Assembly: GCA_951799405.1 (NCBI GenBank)
Contig: OX637338.1
Span: forward strand, 6,386,001-6,450,000
DNA from: Agapetus fuscipes
Lineage: Eukaryota; Arthropoda; Insecta; Trichoptera; Glossosomatidae
Direction: 5' to 3'
DNA: 64,000 bases
A model generated the notes under the pieces. That model made no database searches. It saw only the letters and a list, made by a program, of their open reading frames with translations, and was not told where the DNA came from. The translations under genes and the position numbers were made by a program. Position 1 is the stretch's first letter, and each line of letters opens with the position of its first letter. Below, in pieces: positions 1-9,311 of the stretch.

Positions 1-29
1 CACTAAAACTGTTGATAAAAAAAAAAATC

Positions 30-175
30 GATCTGTGCTGAACCAAAAAGCTTTGTCTTCGTTTATGGATTCTGAGATGTGGACGACCAGCTTTCTTTCC
101 ACCTTTTCGGGGTTTCCCAGCTGGGCGTTGACCTATTGGCATCTTATTTACTACGTTGGTATTATGACTTAAAAG
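30..175 (-). pseudogene. LINE ORF2 C-terminal relic
   Basis: Read on the minus strand this gives the peptide MPIGQRPAGKPRKGGKKAGR, matching the tail seen in two other copies here (near 4450-4590 and 19915-20285). The pattern PIGQRPAGRP followed by a basic Trp/Lys stretch is typical of the end of many non-LTR retrotransposon polymerases (family knowledge). It is short and probably a 5'-truncated relic. The clade is not assignable. Confidence 0.5.
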
Positions 176-217
176 TAAAGTCGGTATTTTCAGCTACTGT
201 ATATTTTGAAATAGAAT

Positions 218-342
218 AATTGCTTCGATTGCCGTTCATAACTTAGACCCTGGTCCAATAGATTTCATTGGGTAATTATTGATTAATAGTTTGTTAAAAA
301 TAGCAATTGATTAATAATTACATGATGATATTAATACCGACT
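218..342 (+). mobile_element. SINE-L 3' part (class-II tRNA-derived)
   Basis: This matches the body and 3' part of the fuller copy at 3262-3512: a 'gaccctggt-c-aa..gatttcattggg' stretch followed by an AT-rich tail. The tRNA-like head is missing, so it is 5' truncated. Confidence 0.5.
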
Positions 343-345
343 CTT

Positions 346-600
346 GAACTGTAGGTTGGTATGAGGCTGACCACACATACTGTAAGAATGGTTCACTTTT
401 CCAATGTCACCCCTGTTCCAGGGAAGGTCGGCAAAAGTTGCAGGTTTATGTTCATTTGAGGCTTGGATTTTAATTTCTAAGTACACTTTCAGCATTTGTA
501 AGCGCGAACTTACACGTGTTTGTTTGTGGGCATGCATTTGATATTATGAGCTTTATATATTAATATATATTTGCAACTTATTTATGATTATAGATTAAAG
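346..600 (+). repeat. Element A, near full length
   Basis: It begins with the family start (aggttggtatgaggctgacc) and runs through the conserved 'aagnt-cggcaa-agttgcag' block to the 3' end ctttgcaactta followed by attatagatta. See the copy at 25603-25862 for the family description. Confidence 0.8.
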
Positions 601-689
601 ACTCTGGTCAGACAAAAATATGATCAGTTGAATTCCCCTTAAAAAAATTTAAAAAAACGTCAAATGTCAAATATTTCAGCATTTTTTTT

Positions 690-925
690 TTTTTTTTTTA
701 AATAGATTTGTGAAGAGGAATGCAATTCACCAACCTATTCTGCCTGGCCAGAAATATTATTAATGAATTATTAAATAATAATTACCCAATTACATCTGTT
801 GAACCAGGGTCAAAGTTAAAGTCAAGTGACCCAAGCGGGGATCGAACCAACGTTGTTCCATTCGAAACACGCTAGAAAGATCAGCGCTCTTGGCCCCCGC
901 GGCTATAACCCCGACAAAATTTTCC
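690..925 (-). mobile_element. SINE-L copy
   Basis: Reverse-strand copy of the class-II tRNA-like SINE. The B-box-like 'gggatcgaacca' and the 'gaaccagggtcaaagtt' block are visible. It lies directly upstream of the first exon at 969, so it forms part of the upstream intron. Confidence 0.6.
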
Positions 926-968
926 TTGATAACGCTCACACCTCGGTGTTCCTTTTACATTGTTTCAG

Positions 969-1221
969 TGAAAGTAGAAGTTCACTCTTCAAGTTCTGGC
1001 GCCGGTTCAGACGGCAGCATGTCCTCCTCCGACATGTCGGACCGAGGAGTCCACAACGGCAGCAGACCCTCGAGCAGACCTTCCAGCAGGCCGGCCAGCA
1101 GGGCAGCCAGCAGGGCGGGGAGTCTGCTGCCCCACGAGCACGACTACGAGGACATCTACCTGGCGAGAGACGAGTCCAGGTCTATGTACTCCAAGCACGC
1201 CAATAGAACCAACACTAACAG
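969..1221 (+). CDS. Internal exon of an unrecognised Ser/Arg-rich protein
   Basis: The exon is preceded by a pyrimidine-rich tract ending in tttcag and followed by the donor gtcagt at 1222. Its reading frame is open throughout. It encodes an acidic/Ser-rich start (SSSSGAGSDGSMSSSDMSDR), a run of PSSR/PASR/AASR repeats around the middle, and then a conserved-looking motif (LLPHEHDYEDIYLARDESR). It ends at NTNR in phase 2. Phase and frame match the exon at 1960, so the two join as NTNR-DLHK. The product looks intrinsically disordered with one possible short linear motif. I do not recognise the gene. GC content and the Ser/Arg codon pattern stand out against the AT-rich surroundings. Confidence 0.7.
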
Positions 1222-1288
1222 GTCAGTCAAACGCTTTTTCTCATTCATCATTAGCGCTACAGCCCGGTGTGGGTCCTGAGCTAGAAGG

Positions 1289-1436
1289 CTCATCCCCACG
1301 GTAATTCTAACCTACCGAATAATGGTAATATTTGTATGAAGACCTGTCAATCCAAGATGGCCGCAAGTGAATAGCTGATTAGTCTTCATACAAATATTAA
1401 CGATATTCGGTAGGTAAGAATTACCGTGAGGATGAG
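1289..1436. mobile_element. Fold-back MITE in intron
   Basis: Two arms of about 55 bp are inverted copies: ctcatccccacggtaatt at 1289 and aattaccgtgaggatgag ending at 1436. Both arms carry the 'ttgtatgaagac' / 'gtcttcatacaa' segment, around a spacer of about 35 bp. The structure fits a short non-autonomous DNA element. No superfamily can be named. Confidence 0.7.
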
Positions 1437-1720
1437 ACTTCCAGCCCTGGTCTCCTTGAGGAGTTGCCTCCACCTTTTCCTCTCCATCACATCTCGTCGC
1501 CAATTGATTACACCCAGAGCTCGCAAGTCACTGCCCCATCCCTCTATCACAGCTTTGGGCTCCCGACACTTCTTCTGCAACTGTGTTTTGTGGAGTAGAT
1601 TCTCTGGCAGCCACATGGGGGATGCTCCAACTGCCCATCCTATCCACGTGGTCTCTCCCGTACCACTGCCTCTTCCTGACTACACTTCACGATATCCTTT
1701 GTTTGACAGGCCTCTCTTAT
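1425..1720 (-). pseudogene. LINE ORF2 C-terminal relic in intron
   Basis: The minus strand reads EGWGSDLRALGVINWRR, then DVMERKRWRQLLKETRAG. The pattern 'W..DL..LG..NWR..A.DR..WR' is the usual end of many insect LINE polymerases (family knowledge). Upstream on the same strand, in another frame, is 'YGRDHVDRM', so the copy is frameshifted. It is not a host gene. Confidence 0.6.
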
Positions 1721-1959
1721 TTCAGAATTTCTGACTTTGTCGCTGAGAGTCGCTATTCAACGATCTGTTAGTACAACCATTCCAAGCGCTGTGAGGCTGA
1801 GCGAAGTGTTAGTAGGAAGACGGAGGTTATTCTCACGCATACCACGTACCAGCATACACTAGCATTCGCTCGAAGTCTCTAGATGCTCACACTTTCTTTA
1901 AACTACCATTATTATCAAGTATGATACATATCATAGCAGTCTTGTTTGTTTGTCTGCAG

Positions 1960-2183
1960 GGACTTGCACAAGGAAAGTCACGCCTCCAAGAAGAAGCCGC
2001 CAGAGGCTCGTGGGGGAGGAGGAGGTCCAGGAGTTGGGGCCGGAGGAGCAGAGGGGGGGGTGGAGGCCGCGTCAGGGGAGTCGGGGGTGTCCAGCGGGGC
2101 GGAGGGGTCCAGCGAGGAGGGGGCTCCCCACCCTCCCCCGCCACCCCCGCCCCCACACCCACACCCGCACTACTACCCGCAAG
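1960..2183 (+). CDS. Internal exon, Gly/Pro/His-rich, same gene as 969-1221
   Basis: The acceptor is tttgtctgcag and the donor gtaaga begins at 2184. The first base completes the Arg codon split from the previous exon, and the frame continues DLHKESHASKKKPPEAR, followed by a Gly/Glu/Ser-rich stretch and a Pro/His-rich end finishing HPHYYPQ in phase 1. Such low-complexity exons are common in insect cytoskeletal, signalling and synaptic proteins, but no known protein is recognised. The next exon in the correct phase was not found nearby. Length, splice sites and phase agreement support a real exon. Confidence 0.7.
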
Positions 2184-2309
2184 GTAAGATCTCTATACAA
2201 CAATCCTCAAATAAGTCTCTCTCGCCTGTTCACTGCCTTTGTTCTCCAGCTACATCTTAGCCCTATATATGGGAGAAGGATAATTTATTCGGAAGGTACA
2301 CATAACTAA

Positions 2310-2361
2310 AGAGCGCTGTTTTTGTGTGTGTGTCACATCTCAAATCACAGATAAGACCACA
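2310..2361 (-). mobile_element. SINE-T 3' end, split copy (part 1)
   Basis: The stretch gagcgctgtttttgtgtgtg and the following 'cacatctcaa' are the reverse complement of the SINE-T 3' region. The rest of this copy resumes at 2609 after an inserted SINE-G. Confidence 0.6.
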
Positions 2362-2608
2362 GATAAAAAAACTAAGCTACACATATAGTATTACTCCTTG
2401 CCGCGTTATCCCTGAAGGGTTTTGCATGTGACGAGTGGAACCTATTTATTTTTACAGGTAAGGGGGCCGGCCTTACGTAAACCACTTCATTTGAAGTGAG
2501 GGTTTCCCAGCACCCGAGGGGGCTGGTACTCATTCCTTTTGAAGGCTGAGTAAGCCTTGCCGGTTTTTTTTATTTAAAGTTTGAAATAAACACCGAAACG
2601 GGAAATTA
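2362..2608 (-). mobile_element. SINE-G, 5' truncated, inserted in SINE-T
   Basis: Starts with ctaagctacacatatagta and passes through the conserved 'ccttgccgcgttatccc' and 'gggggccggccttacg' blocks. It ends at gaaacgggaaatta without the tRNA-like head. It separates the two parts of a SINE-T copy in the same orientation, so SINE-G arrived later. Confidence 0.75.
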
Positions 2609-2815
2609 TTTCGCTATAGAAGACGCCAATACGCAAGCCAGACTCAGTGGCTGAAAGGCTAGATGGACCTTCCGTCACCGGTCTTTGGTAAAGGCATATG
2701 AGTTTTTAAGCCTAGTAAAGAGCATATTTAAAAAAAAAATCTGTTCCGCCTGGAATCGAGCTCATGCTTTTCTCATTATGAAACCGTAGCGTTTACCACT
2801 AGAATACGGATTTGT
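2609..2815 (-). mobile_element. SINE-T, CAT-anticodon subtype, split copy (part 2)
   Basis: Reverse-strand body and tRNA-like head. Its head (ggtttcataatgagaaaagc on the sense strand) carries CAT where most SINE-T copies have CGT. It shares this subtype with 6013-6290. Confidence 0.7.
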
Positions 2816-2884
2816 CAGAAAAAAATATCAAAATCTGAAATTAATATTATATTGATTTAAAAAACGTAATTTGTTGTGTATTTT

Positions 2885-2935
2885 CTTTGACTTATAGGTT
2901 GGTATACGGCTGACCACCCATGCTATAGAAAATTA
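2885..2935 (+). repeat. Element A 5' fragment
   Basis: Only the first 50 bases of element A are present ('gacttataggttggta..'), facing a near-complete reverse copy at 2990-3235. The pair forms an imperfect inverted structure. Confidence 0.65.
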
Positions 2936-2989
2936 AATAATCTAGATTTGTAAACAAACATAGCAAAATTCACCATAATATGTATCTGT

Positions 2990-3235
2990 AGAGTTATAAT
3001 CTCTAATCTAAGTTGCAAAGATATATTACATTTAAGATTCATATTAAAAGCATTCCCATAAGTAGACACGTGCAAGTTCGCGCTTACACTTGCCGCATGT
3101 GGACCTACAGTATAAAACCAAAATCTCAAATGAACATAAGCATTGCAACTCTTGCCGACCTTTCCTGAAACAGGAGTGACATTGGCAAAGTGAAACATTT
3201 TCTTACAGTATGGGTGGTCTGCCTCATATCAACTT
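2990..3235 (-). repeat. Element A, near full length
   Basis: Runs from ctaatctaagttgcaaagat to the 'gggtggtctgcctcatatcaac' end, with all internal blocks visible. Confidence 0.8.
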
Positions 3236-3261
3236 TTAAGCTAAGGAAACCTATAAGTCGA

Positions 3262-3512
3262 TGTTATGGCCGAGGGAGTCAAGTGGCTGATCTTTCTAGC
3301 GTTTTGGAATATAATAACTTTGGTTCGATCCCCGCTTGGGTCATTTGACCATAACTTTGATCCTGGTTCAACACATTTCATTGGGAAATTATTAATGAAT
3401 AATTCATTAAAATGCGTAATAATGAATTTATTAATTGATGATATTAATACCTGCTTCTGGCCAGGCAGAATAGGTTGGTGAATTGCATTTCTCTTCACAA
3501 ATCTATTTAAAT
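3262..3512 (+). mobile_element. SINE-L reference copy (class-II tRNA-derived SINE)
   Basis: The 5' part resembles a class-II tRNA (Leu/Ser type): an A-box-like 'tggccgagggagtcaagtgg' and a B-box-like 'ggttcgatcccc' about 50 bases later, as expected for a long variable arm. The body continues 'ccataactttgatcctggttcaacaca' (split by one variant) and an AT-rich stretch. The 3' end is 'ggccaggcagaataggttgg' followed by 'tgaattgcatttctcttcac'. Internal Pol III promoter boxes are inferred from similarity, not shown to work. Other copies are at 218, 690, 32995, 53815, 55020 and 63780. Confidence 0.7.
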
Positions 3513-3866
3513 CAAAAAAAGTTAAGGAAATAGCTATGATTATAAATATAAGTATCAGATACTGTACTCTAGATTATAATATAACGCGTATCTGATGCAG
3601 TTACTTTGCAGTTTACACTTTCTTCGGACTGATTGCGGCATTATAGTAATTCCCCGAGACTGCTACGAGTGCCTGACAGGGTTGCCACAACTTGCTTCAA
3701 ATCGGTAAATCGGTTAAAAACTGGTAATTAATTATATTAAATATTTCTGAGCATTAAATTACGTAAGTTTTTTTTAATAAGTGTTAAAAAAACTATTTCA
3801 GTACCATCAACTATTATATTTACGTACTCGTATATATTAAAATTTAAACTTATTTTTTTATTCTTA

Positions 3867-3960
3867 CCTGAAGATGATAGAGAGATCGAAAACGTTTGTA
3901 TTGATTAATTAAAATAAAATGAATAATAGAGGGAAAATAAAACAGTGTTTCATTAGAATT
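3867..3960 (+). repeat. Penelope-like hammerhead motif and downstream tail
   Basis: Core cctgaagatgatagagagat followed by cgaaaacgtt (3867-3896) has the CTGA-(stem)-CGAAA order of hammerhead ribozymes found in Penelope-like element termini (established family feature). Downstream 'ttaattaaaataaaatgaat' and 'aacagtgtttcatta' are shared with the reverse copy at 61680-61799. Stem II is only 3 bp (GAT/ATC), so it is probably a decayed copy. Confidence 0.5.
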
Positions 3961-4439
3961 TTTGGTCCTATAAAGTGTTGTAGAAATCTAACAATAATTA
4001 TTTCTGACAATTTGATGACGTCGCATAAGACTATGACCACATTATGACGAAGCGTTGAGAAACCCGTTCTTATCTTCAACAAGGTTCGTAAAATTCGTTT
4101 TTAATTCTATAGAAAGGTCCAACGAACGTAATTCCAATTTAAAATCTTTAACTATTATCTATTTCTTTCTAAAATTTGCAGTGTTTGAATGTGATGCAAC
4201 TTATTTTCGAAAATGATTGTTAAAAACAAAAGTCATTATGACTGACTTTATTTCATCAACATCATTCTAAAGTTCTTTGCTGGTTTTTGAAATTTTATAA
4301 CTATGTTGTTTATCACATATATTACATGTATAACTGTTTGTTTGTCTAAAAAAAAAAAAAAGCCGCATAACAAATAAAAGAAGAGAGAAACGGTTTACAT
4401 TTTTCGTCTTCTTTTTCTGGGTTTTGATATTTCAATCTG

Positions 4440-4590
4440 TGGTTCACAATAAACTTCATATCGGCTCGTAGATTCTGAAATAAGGACGTTCACCTGTGCA
4501 TTCATTCCACCTTAAAGAAATAGTACCAGCTGGACGTTGACCTATTGGTATTTCATTAGCTACGATGTGTGTGAGACTGCCTATCTAGGT
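4440..4590 (-). pseudogene. LINE ORF2 C-terminal relic
   Basis: Minus-strand reading gives NEIPIGQRPAGTISLRWNE, the same LINE tail as at 30-175 and 19915-20285. No longer open frame surrounds it. Confidence 0.6.
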
Positions 4591-4753
4591 TATTACTACA
4601 GTCAGATTTGTTAAAAACCAACATTTTTTTTCTAGTATTAATATTTTTATTATATTCTTCACGCTACCCGTGATCTAGCTTCAATTCCACAAGGAGTGCC
4701 ACCTGAGGTATGCTATTAGCTTTAGTAACATCGAACCACTTACTTTAAGAGTC

Positions 4754-4930
4754 ATGAACACGTCTCTGACCTCCAGATTCTTGTTTTGTCGTGCCGTTGT
4801 TTCACTTCACGGGAAAGCTTTCCGCTACTTGAAAAACTATATAGCTTTGCATGAGCTTCCATGTGCTGTGGATCCTTCTGACTCATACTTACAGGACGAG
4901 TATGAGGAGGGTTGGAGCATACTTACTTAA
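4754..4930 (+). CDS. Unrecognised small ORF
   Basis: A 58-codon frame starting at ATG 4754 (open without ATG from 4679). It reads RFLFCRAVVSLHGKAFR, then YLKNYIALHELPCAVDPSD, and ends in an acidic YLQDEYEEGW segment. Composition is protein-like and codon use is mixed. I recognise no domain, and no splice sites or start context argue strongly for it. It may be a retroelement fragment or chance. Confidence 0.15.
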   Translation: MNTSLTSRFLFCRAVVSLHGKAFRYLKNYIALHELPCAVDPSDSYLQDEYEEGWSILT

Positions 4931-5312
4931 GAATAAAATAAGCTTTAAACCTACTGTTTTGTAGTGTAAACTTTTTTTAAACCGTGTTAATAGTTAAAAC
5001 CTTTTTTGAGTATGTGGGAATAGGTTTTTAGTGCCAACCCTGCAATAACTGACTGAGCTGGAACTTGTATGGCAAATAGTTATTGCTGTTGATTATCATT
5101 TCCATATGGGTGTTGGTCTGAGCCGGGTTGCTAAGAAACGTGCGTGATTTTCTCGCCTGGTGAAGCGTGACACTGTTCACTTCCTGAAGATTAATGTTTA
5201 TTTAATTCATTTAAAAGATCTCAGATCATTTCCTGCGATCAGATTAATTCTAGAATCAATTATAATAAAAAACTATCACAGTTTCTTAAAAATCATCATC
5301 ATCACTTCACGC

Positions 5313-5412
5313 TGAAGAAGCCCGTCGTAGACATGGGCTCAAAACGTCCGGAAGCTCTAGCTCCAACAAACCACAGCAGCAAATCCCTGAAAAGAATTCT
5401 CCAGTTTCAATT
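5313..5412 (+). repeat. Penelope-like terminal fragment with hammerhead-like core
   Basis: Contains gctgaagaagcccgtcgtag, acatgggctc and aaaacgtccgg. The segment AGCCC...GGGCT can pair as stem II. The next 60 bases ('ctccaacaaaccacagcagc', 'aaatccctgaaa') align with 41846-41940, so this is a repeat family rather than a lone motif. GAAA is degenerate (CAAAA), so ribozyme activity is doubtful. Confidence 0.5.
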
Positions 5413-5424
5413 TAAAAAATCCTT

Positions 5425-5500
5425 GTTGCCAATGTCACCCCTGTTTCAGAGAAGGTCGGTAACCATAACTATAATTGCAGGGTTTATGTTAATTTTAAAT
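5425..5500 (+). repeat. Element A internal fragment
   Basis: Only the 'ccaatgtcacccctgtttca' block and the 'ttgcagggtttatgtt' block remain, separated by unrelated bases. Confidence 0.55.
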
Positions 5501-5692
5501 TCAGTACTTCAGCCTAATTAGATAATTTAAGTCACGACTGCTTCCATGGAGTTGTGAAACAAGCATCTACAAAACATTAATTTAACCTGTTCTCACATAT
5601 ACCTCCGAAATCTTTAGATTTCGGAGTTTACACTGACCAAGCACGACCTCTACGCTGGGCTCTACGCCCTATACCAGTATGTTGATGCAGTC

Positions 5693-5932
5693 TAATCTAA
5701 TCTAAGTTGCAAAGATAGGTAACATTAAGGATTCACATTATATACATTTTCACAAGCAGACACGTTTAAGTTCGCGCTTACAGTTCGGACCCACAATATA
5801 AAAACCCAAATCTCAAATGAACATACACCCTGCAACTCTTGCCGACCTTCCCTGAACCAGAGCTGACATTGGAAAAGTGAACCATTTCTATAGCATGGGT
5901 GGTCAGCCGTATACCAACCTATAAGTCAAGAA
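5693..5932 (-). repeat. Element A, near full length
   Basis: Starts with a (ctaat)n-like tail, then 'ctaagttgcaaagat', and ends 'cataccaacctataagtcaag'. The central palindrome is damaged. Confidence 0.8.
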
Positions 5933-6012
5933 CATACCTACACAACAAATTACATTTTTTAAATCAACAGGTCTATTATATTCATTTGAGATTTGGATCT
6001 TTTTTTGTGACA

Positions 6013-6290
6013 GGTCCGTATTCCAGTGGTAAACGCTACGGTTTCATAATGAGAAAAGCATGAGCTCGATTCCAGGTAGAGCAGATTTTTTTTAAAATAT
6101 GCTCTTTACTGGGTTTAAAAATTCATATGCCTTTACCAAAAAGACCGGTCACGAAAGGTCCATCTAGCCTTTCAGCCACTGAGTCTGGCTTGAGTATTGG
6201 CGCCTTCTATAGCGACTACCAAGCTCACACAGAGCTCTTGAATTGCGATCCACACAACAAAAGCTCTCATCTTATAAATAATTTTAATGT
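6013..6290 (+). mobile_element. SINE-T, CAT-anticodon subtype
   Basis: The head 'ggtccgtattccagtggtaa' is followed by 'ggtttcataatgagaaaagc' and B-box-like 'gctcgattcca', then the SINE-T body (caaaaagaccggtcacgaaa) and the 3' part. It pairs with 2609-2815 as one subtype. Confidence 0.75.
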
Positions 6291-6299
6291 TTATATATT

Positions 6300-7208
6300 T
6301 ACAAAACTATTTTATGCACCCAACGATGTCGTACATCTTTTTTTGTGGCTAGACAAGTGAAATTTTTGGATGCACAAACGCGGTCAGTGCAAGCTAAGTG
6401 GTCCGCCTTGCACACTTCTTAGGCGCTTAAGAGAATGACTTATGAGTTATGAATTATTCTTACTGTTATTCGAGCATTGGCTTAGTTACGTTCTAACGTA
6501 GACAGTATACAAGTTGTTTAAGACAGCTTGCAAGTGATACATTATCTGACGTTTATTTATGTCTTTGTTTATAGACAAAATGTATAGTAACTCGAGTATA
6601 AAACATTCACCTAAACTCCCTTAATCGTGTATCGCGATTGAAATAAAAAAATGTAAGGCAGATAGGAGAGCACCCCTGGAAAGTAATCAACTTTGATGTA
6701 ACTGGACTTCATTGAAAAACATCAATACCCCATTTAAAATTTTACACTCGTGGCAGCACCTTAGATACTTCCTCAAATAAGAATCAAAAGTTCAAATAAG
6801 AAAAATTAGAAAAATCATTTTACTTTTGCTCGTATATGAGTCGTATAAATTTAAACACCGTTAACTCCTTACGCGATGATTTTGAGAAAAATAAACTTGT
6901 AAACTTGTAAAACGACAACACCAGTGGGAGATGACGGCGTTTGCACAAAATCATACTTTTTCAATTAAAATTACGAAGGATTAAGAGTGAGGTTTACATT
7001 ATATCGCACACAGCAAATGATTGGTTACACTGTGCAGAATCAAATTCAATCATTATCTCAAAAATCATAGATTTTGGAGATGACGGCGTTTGCAGTTATA
7101 CGACTCATATCAACTTTGCAATATCCATTTTTTGCCGTTAATATTTTAACAAAACATAAACATTATTTTTTTGGCTCAACTCACAGCCACTTAAACTACT
7201 TTTTAAAC
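6300..7208. other. AT-rich stretch with a small inverted-repeat element
   Basis: No gene is seen. An inverted pair atatgagtcgtata (6834-6847) and tatacgactcatat (7097-7110) brackets about 250 bases. Inside are two copies of ggagatgacggcgtttgca (6927-6945 and 7076-7094). This may be a short DNA element. Confidence 0.35.
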
Positions 7209-7442
7209 AGTTCCTCGACTTAGGTTGTTATGAGGCTGACTACACAAAAAATTTAATAAATAATTCACTTTGCCAATGTCACCTTTATGTCAGGAAAGTG
7301 CGGCAAGACTTGCAATGTTTATGTCTATTTGAGACTAGGTTTATGTTGTTAGTCCGCATGTGCTATGTGTACGTGCGAACTAATATGTGTCTGCTTTTGA
7401 GAAATAATGTAATATGAATCTTAAACGTAATATATTGTTACA
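7209..7442 (+). repeat. Element A, diverged
   Basis: The 'ggttgttatgaggctgacta' start and 'gtctgcttttgagaa' block are visible. Several blocks have decayed. Confidence 0.7.
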
Positions 7443-7799
7443 AACTATAAGTTTGTGTGTACATGCACGTTGTTTGCTGGTGTGTGTGTGATTGCCTTTA
7501 GCATAGTCTACTATGAGTTTGTGTAAATATGTACCTAAGCACTTTAGTGTGTCGAACAATCTAGAAGTGTTTCGAAAATCTATTATAAGAAGTATGTGGT
7601 GTAATAATCTAGAACATGCAAGAATCGTCTCTTTCGTACCTATATAAACGGGTCACAATGGTGCAGAAGACTAGACGCTTTAAACATTGAGCCGCGAAGT
7701 CGATATAGGAAGAGACAGAAAAAGTGCTCGGTACATTGTAAACCGACATTGTGTAAAATAAATCTTGAAAAATAAATAAATCACAGTTTAATATTTTTA

Positions 7800-7950
7800 A
7801 GGGTTTGGTGGTTTACACAGTGAAATTCCATTGTATATTAATTAAATAAACAAAGTTTTCATTCACTTTTATATATTTTTACAAAAATAAAAAAATATAT
7901 AAAAGTGAATTAAAACTTTGTTTGTTTAATTAATATAAATCGCAGTGTAA
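7800..7950. repeat. Palindromic Penelope-like/fold-back unit
   Basis: Starts gggtttggtggtttacacag then tgaaattcca, the variant terminal motif of the family seen at 42379, 51715 and 58505. It is followed by a long hairpin: left arm 7834-7880 and right arm 7888-7937 (tatattaattaaataaac / gtttgtttaattaatata). Confidence 0.6.
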
Positions 7951-8251
7951 TTAAAAAGAACCCAATTCAAATTATAAAAATATCTTTGTCACTTAGATTA
8001 TAGATTATAAACGCCCTAAGTCAGCTTATTTTGCAAGAACGATTTTTTACGTTTTACTACTGTCCACATCTGAACGGCCGTTTTTAGCAGAGTTTATAGC
8101 AGAGTACAGTAAGAGATGGTATTCTTGCCTCACAGATGTTCAGTGAAATTATAGAATAAACTGGATCACTTGAAGTCGTAAATGTGAATTGCAGTTTTCA
8201 CTGCTTGAACGGCTTATCGTCTGGCCTCTGTAAATCTCTACCGCATACGAC

Positions 8252-8490
8252 CGGTCTGTAGTCTAGTGGCTAAAGTTTCTGACTTGTAATCGAAATTTCG
8301 TGAGTTCAATTCCCGGTGGAGCACAACAGAAAAGCAATTATTATTCAAATATGCTCTACTCTTCGTTGAAAAATTCATCTGCCTTTATCAAAGTACTGTC
8401 CAGTTTTACAAATACTATAGCGGTGGCCTAGCTCGCAGAGGGCTCTTCAGGTGTGATTCACATAAAAACATATTGCACCACATAAATTAT
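8252..8490 (+). mobile_element. SINE-T, TGT-anticodon subtype
   Basis: The tRNA-like head ggtctgtagtctagtggcta continues with 'ctgacttgtaatcg', carrying TGT in the anticodon position, and B box 'gagttcaattcccgg'. The body and 3' end 'ggctcttcaggtgtgattca' are present but degraded. Confidence 0.7.
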
Positions 8491-8507
8491 TAGCTAAGTT
8501 CCGTTAC

Positions 8508-8765
8508 TAATAGATTGGTATGAGACTAACACCCCATGCTGTAAAAACTTGAATCACTTGTCAATGCAACCCTGGTTTCAGGGGAAGACGGCAGGAGTTG
8601 CAACGTTTATGTTCATGTGAGGTTTGGTTTATTTTATAAGTACACACGCAGCATGTGTAAGCGCTAACTTATATGTTAGTGTACGCTTATTGCTTGTTGG
8701 CATGCATTTAAGATGAATTCTAAATGAAAATATATTTTTTGCAACGCAGATTACAGATCTTAAAA
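8508..8765 (+). repeat. Element A, near full length
   Basis: 'attggtatgagactaacacc' start and 'ttgcaacgcagattacagat' end. It follows the preceding SINE-T directly. Confidence 0.75.
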
Positions 8766-8912
8766 CATATTAATCCAATGTTCTTTAAAGACCACAACAA
8801 AAATATATTCAAATTTCTTTACACGCATTCGCTTCACTATAGATTAATTGGTTCAATTTGATCTGATTTAAATAAAGTATGTAGAAAGTGTGAAAAACAA
8901 AATAACGAAGTA

Positions 8913-9066
<154 letters not shown>

Positions 9067-9311
9067 CAGTGAAATTAATCTTGATTTCCGCGAATAAAAA
9101 AGTAATAAAAGGAAGTCATGGTTATCTTTTTGGGTGGAATAAATTATCAGCTGATCTGCCATGTTAACTTTTACCAAAACTTTCCCACTTTTTTTTTAAA
9201 TCAACACACAGATTATATGCAAAACTTACCTCGGTCCAATAAGCGCTAACTAGTATTAGTATATAAGTTGTTTTCGTTTTTAAAAACTAAACGAAGAACT
9301 TGTGTTCATAG

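Larger units (their letters stand above)
1222..1959 (+). other. Intron between the two exons
   Basis: A 738-base intron with GT (1222) and AG (1959) ends. It contains a fold-back MITE (1289-1436) and a minus-strand LINE relic (1425-1720), which explains its GC-rich central part. Confidence 0.65.

Noticed and set aside
826..1206. Alternative + frame over the first exon (126 codons)
   Set aside because: It lacks phase continuity with the second exon. The Ser/Arg frame is supported by both splice sites.
1426..1771. Plus-strand open frames in the intron
   Set aside because: They are the opposite strand of a LINE C-terminal relic.
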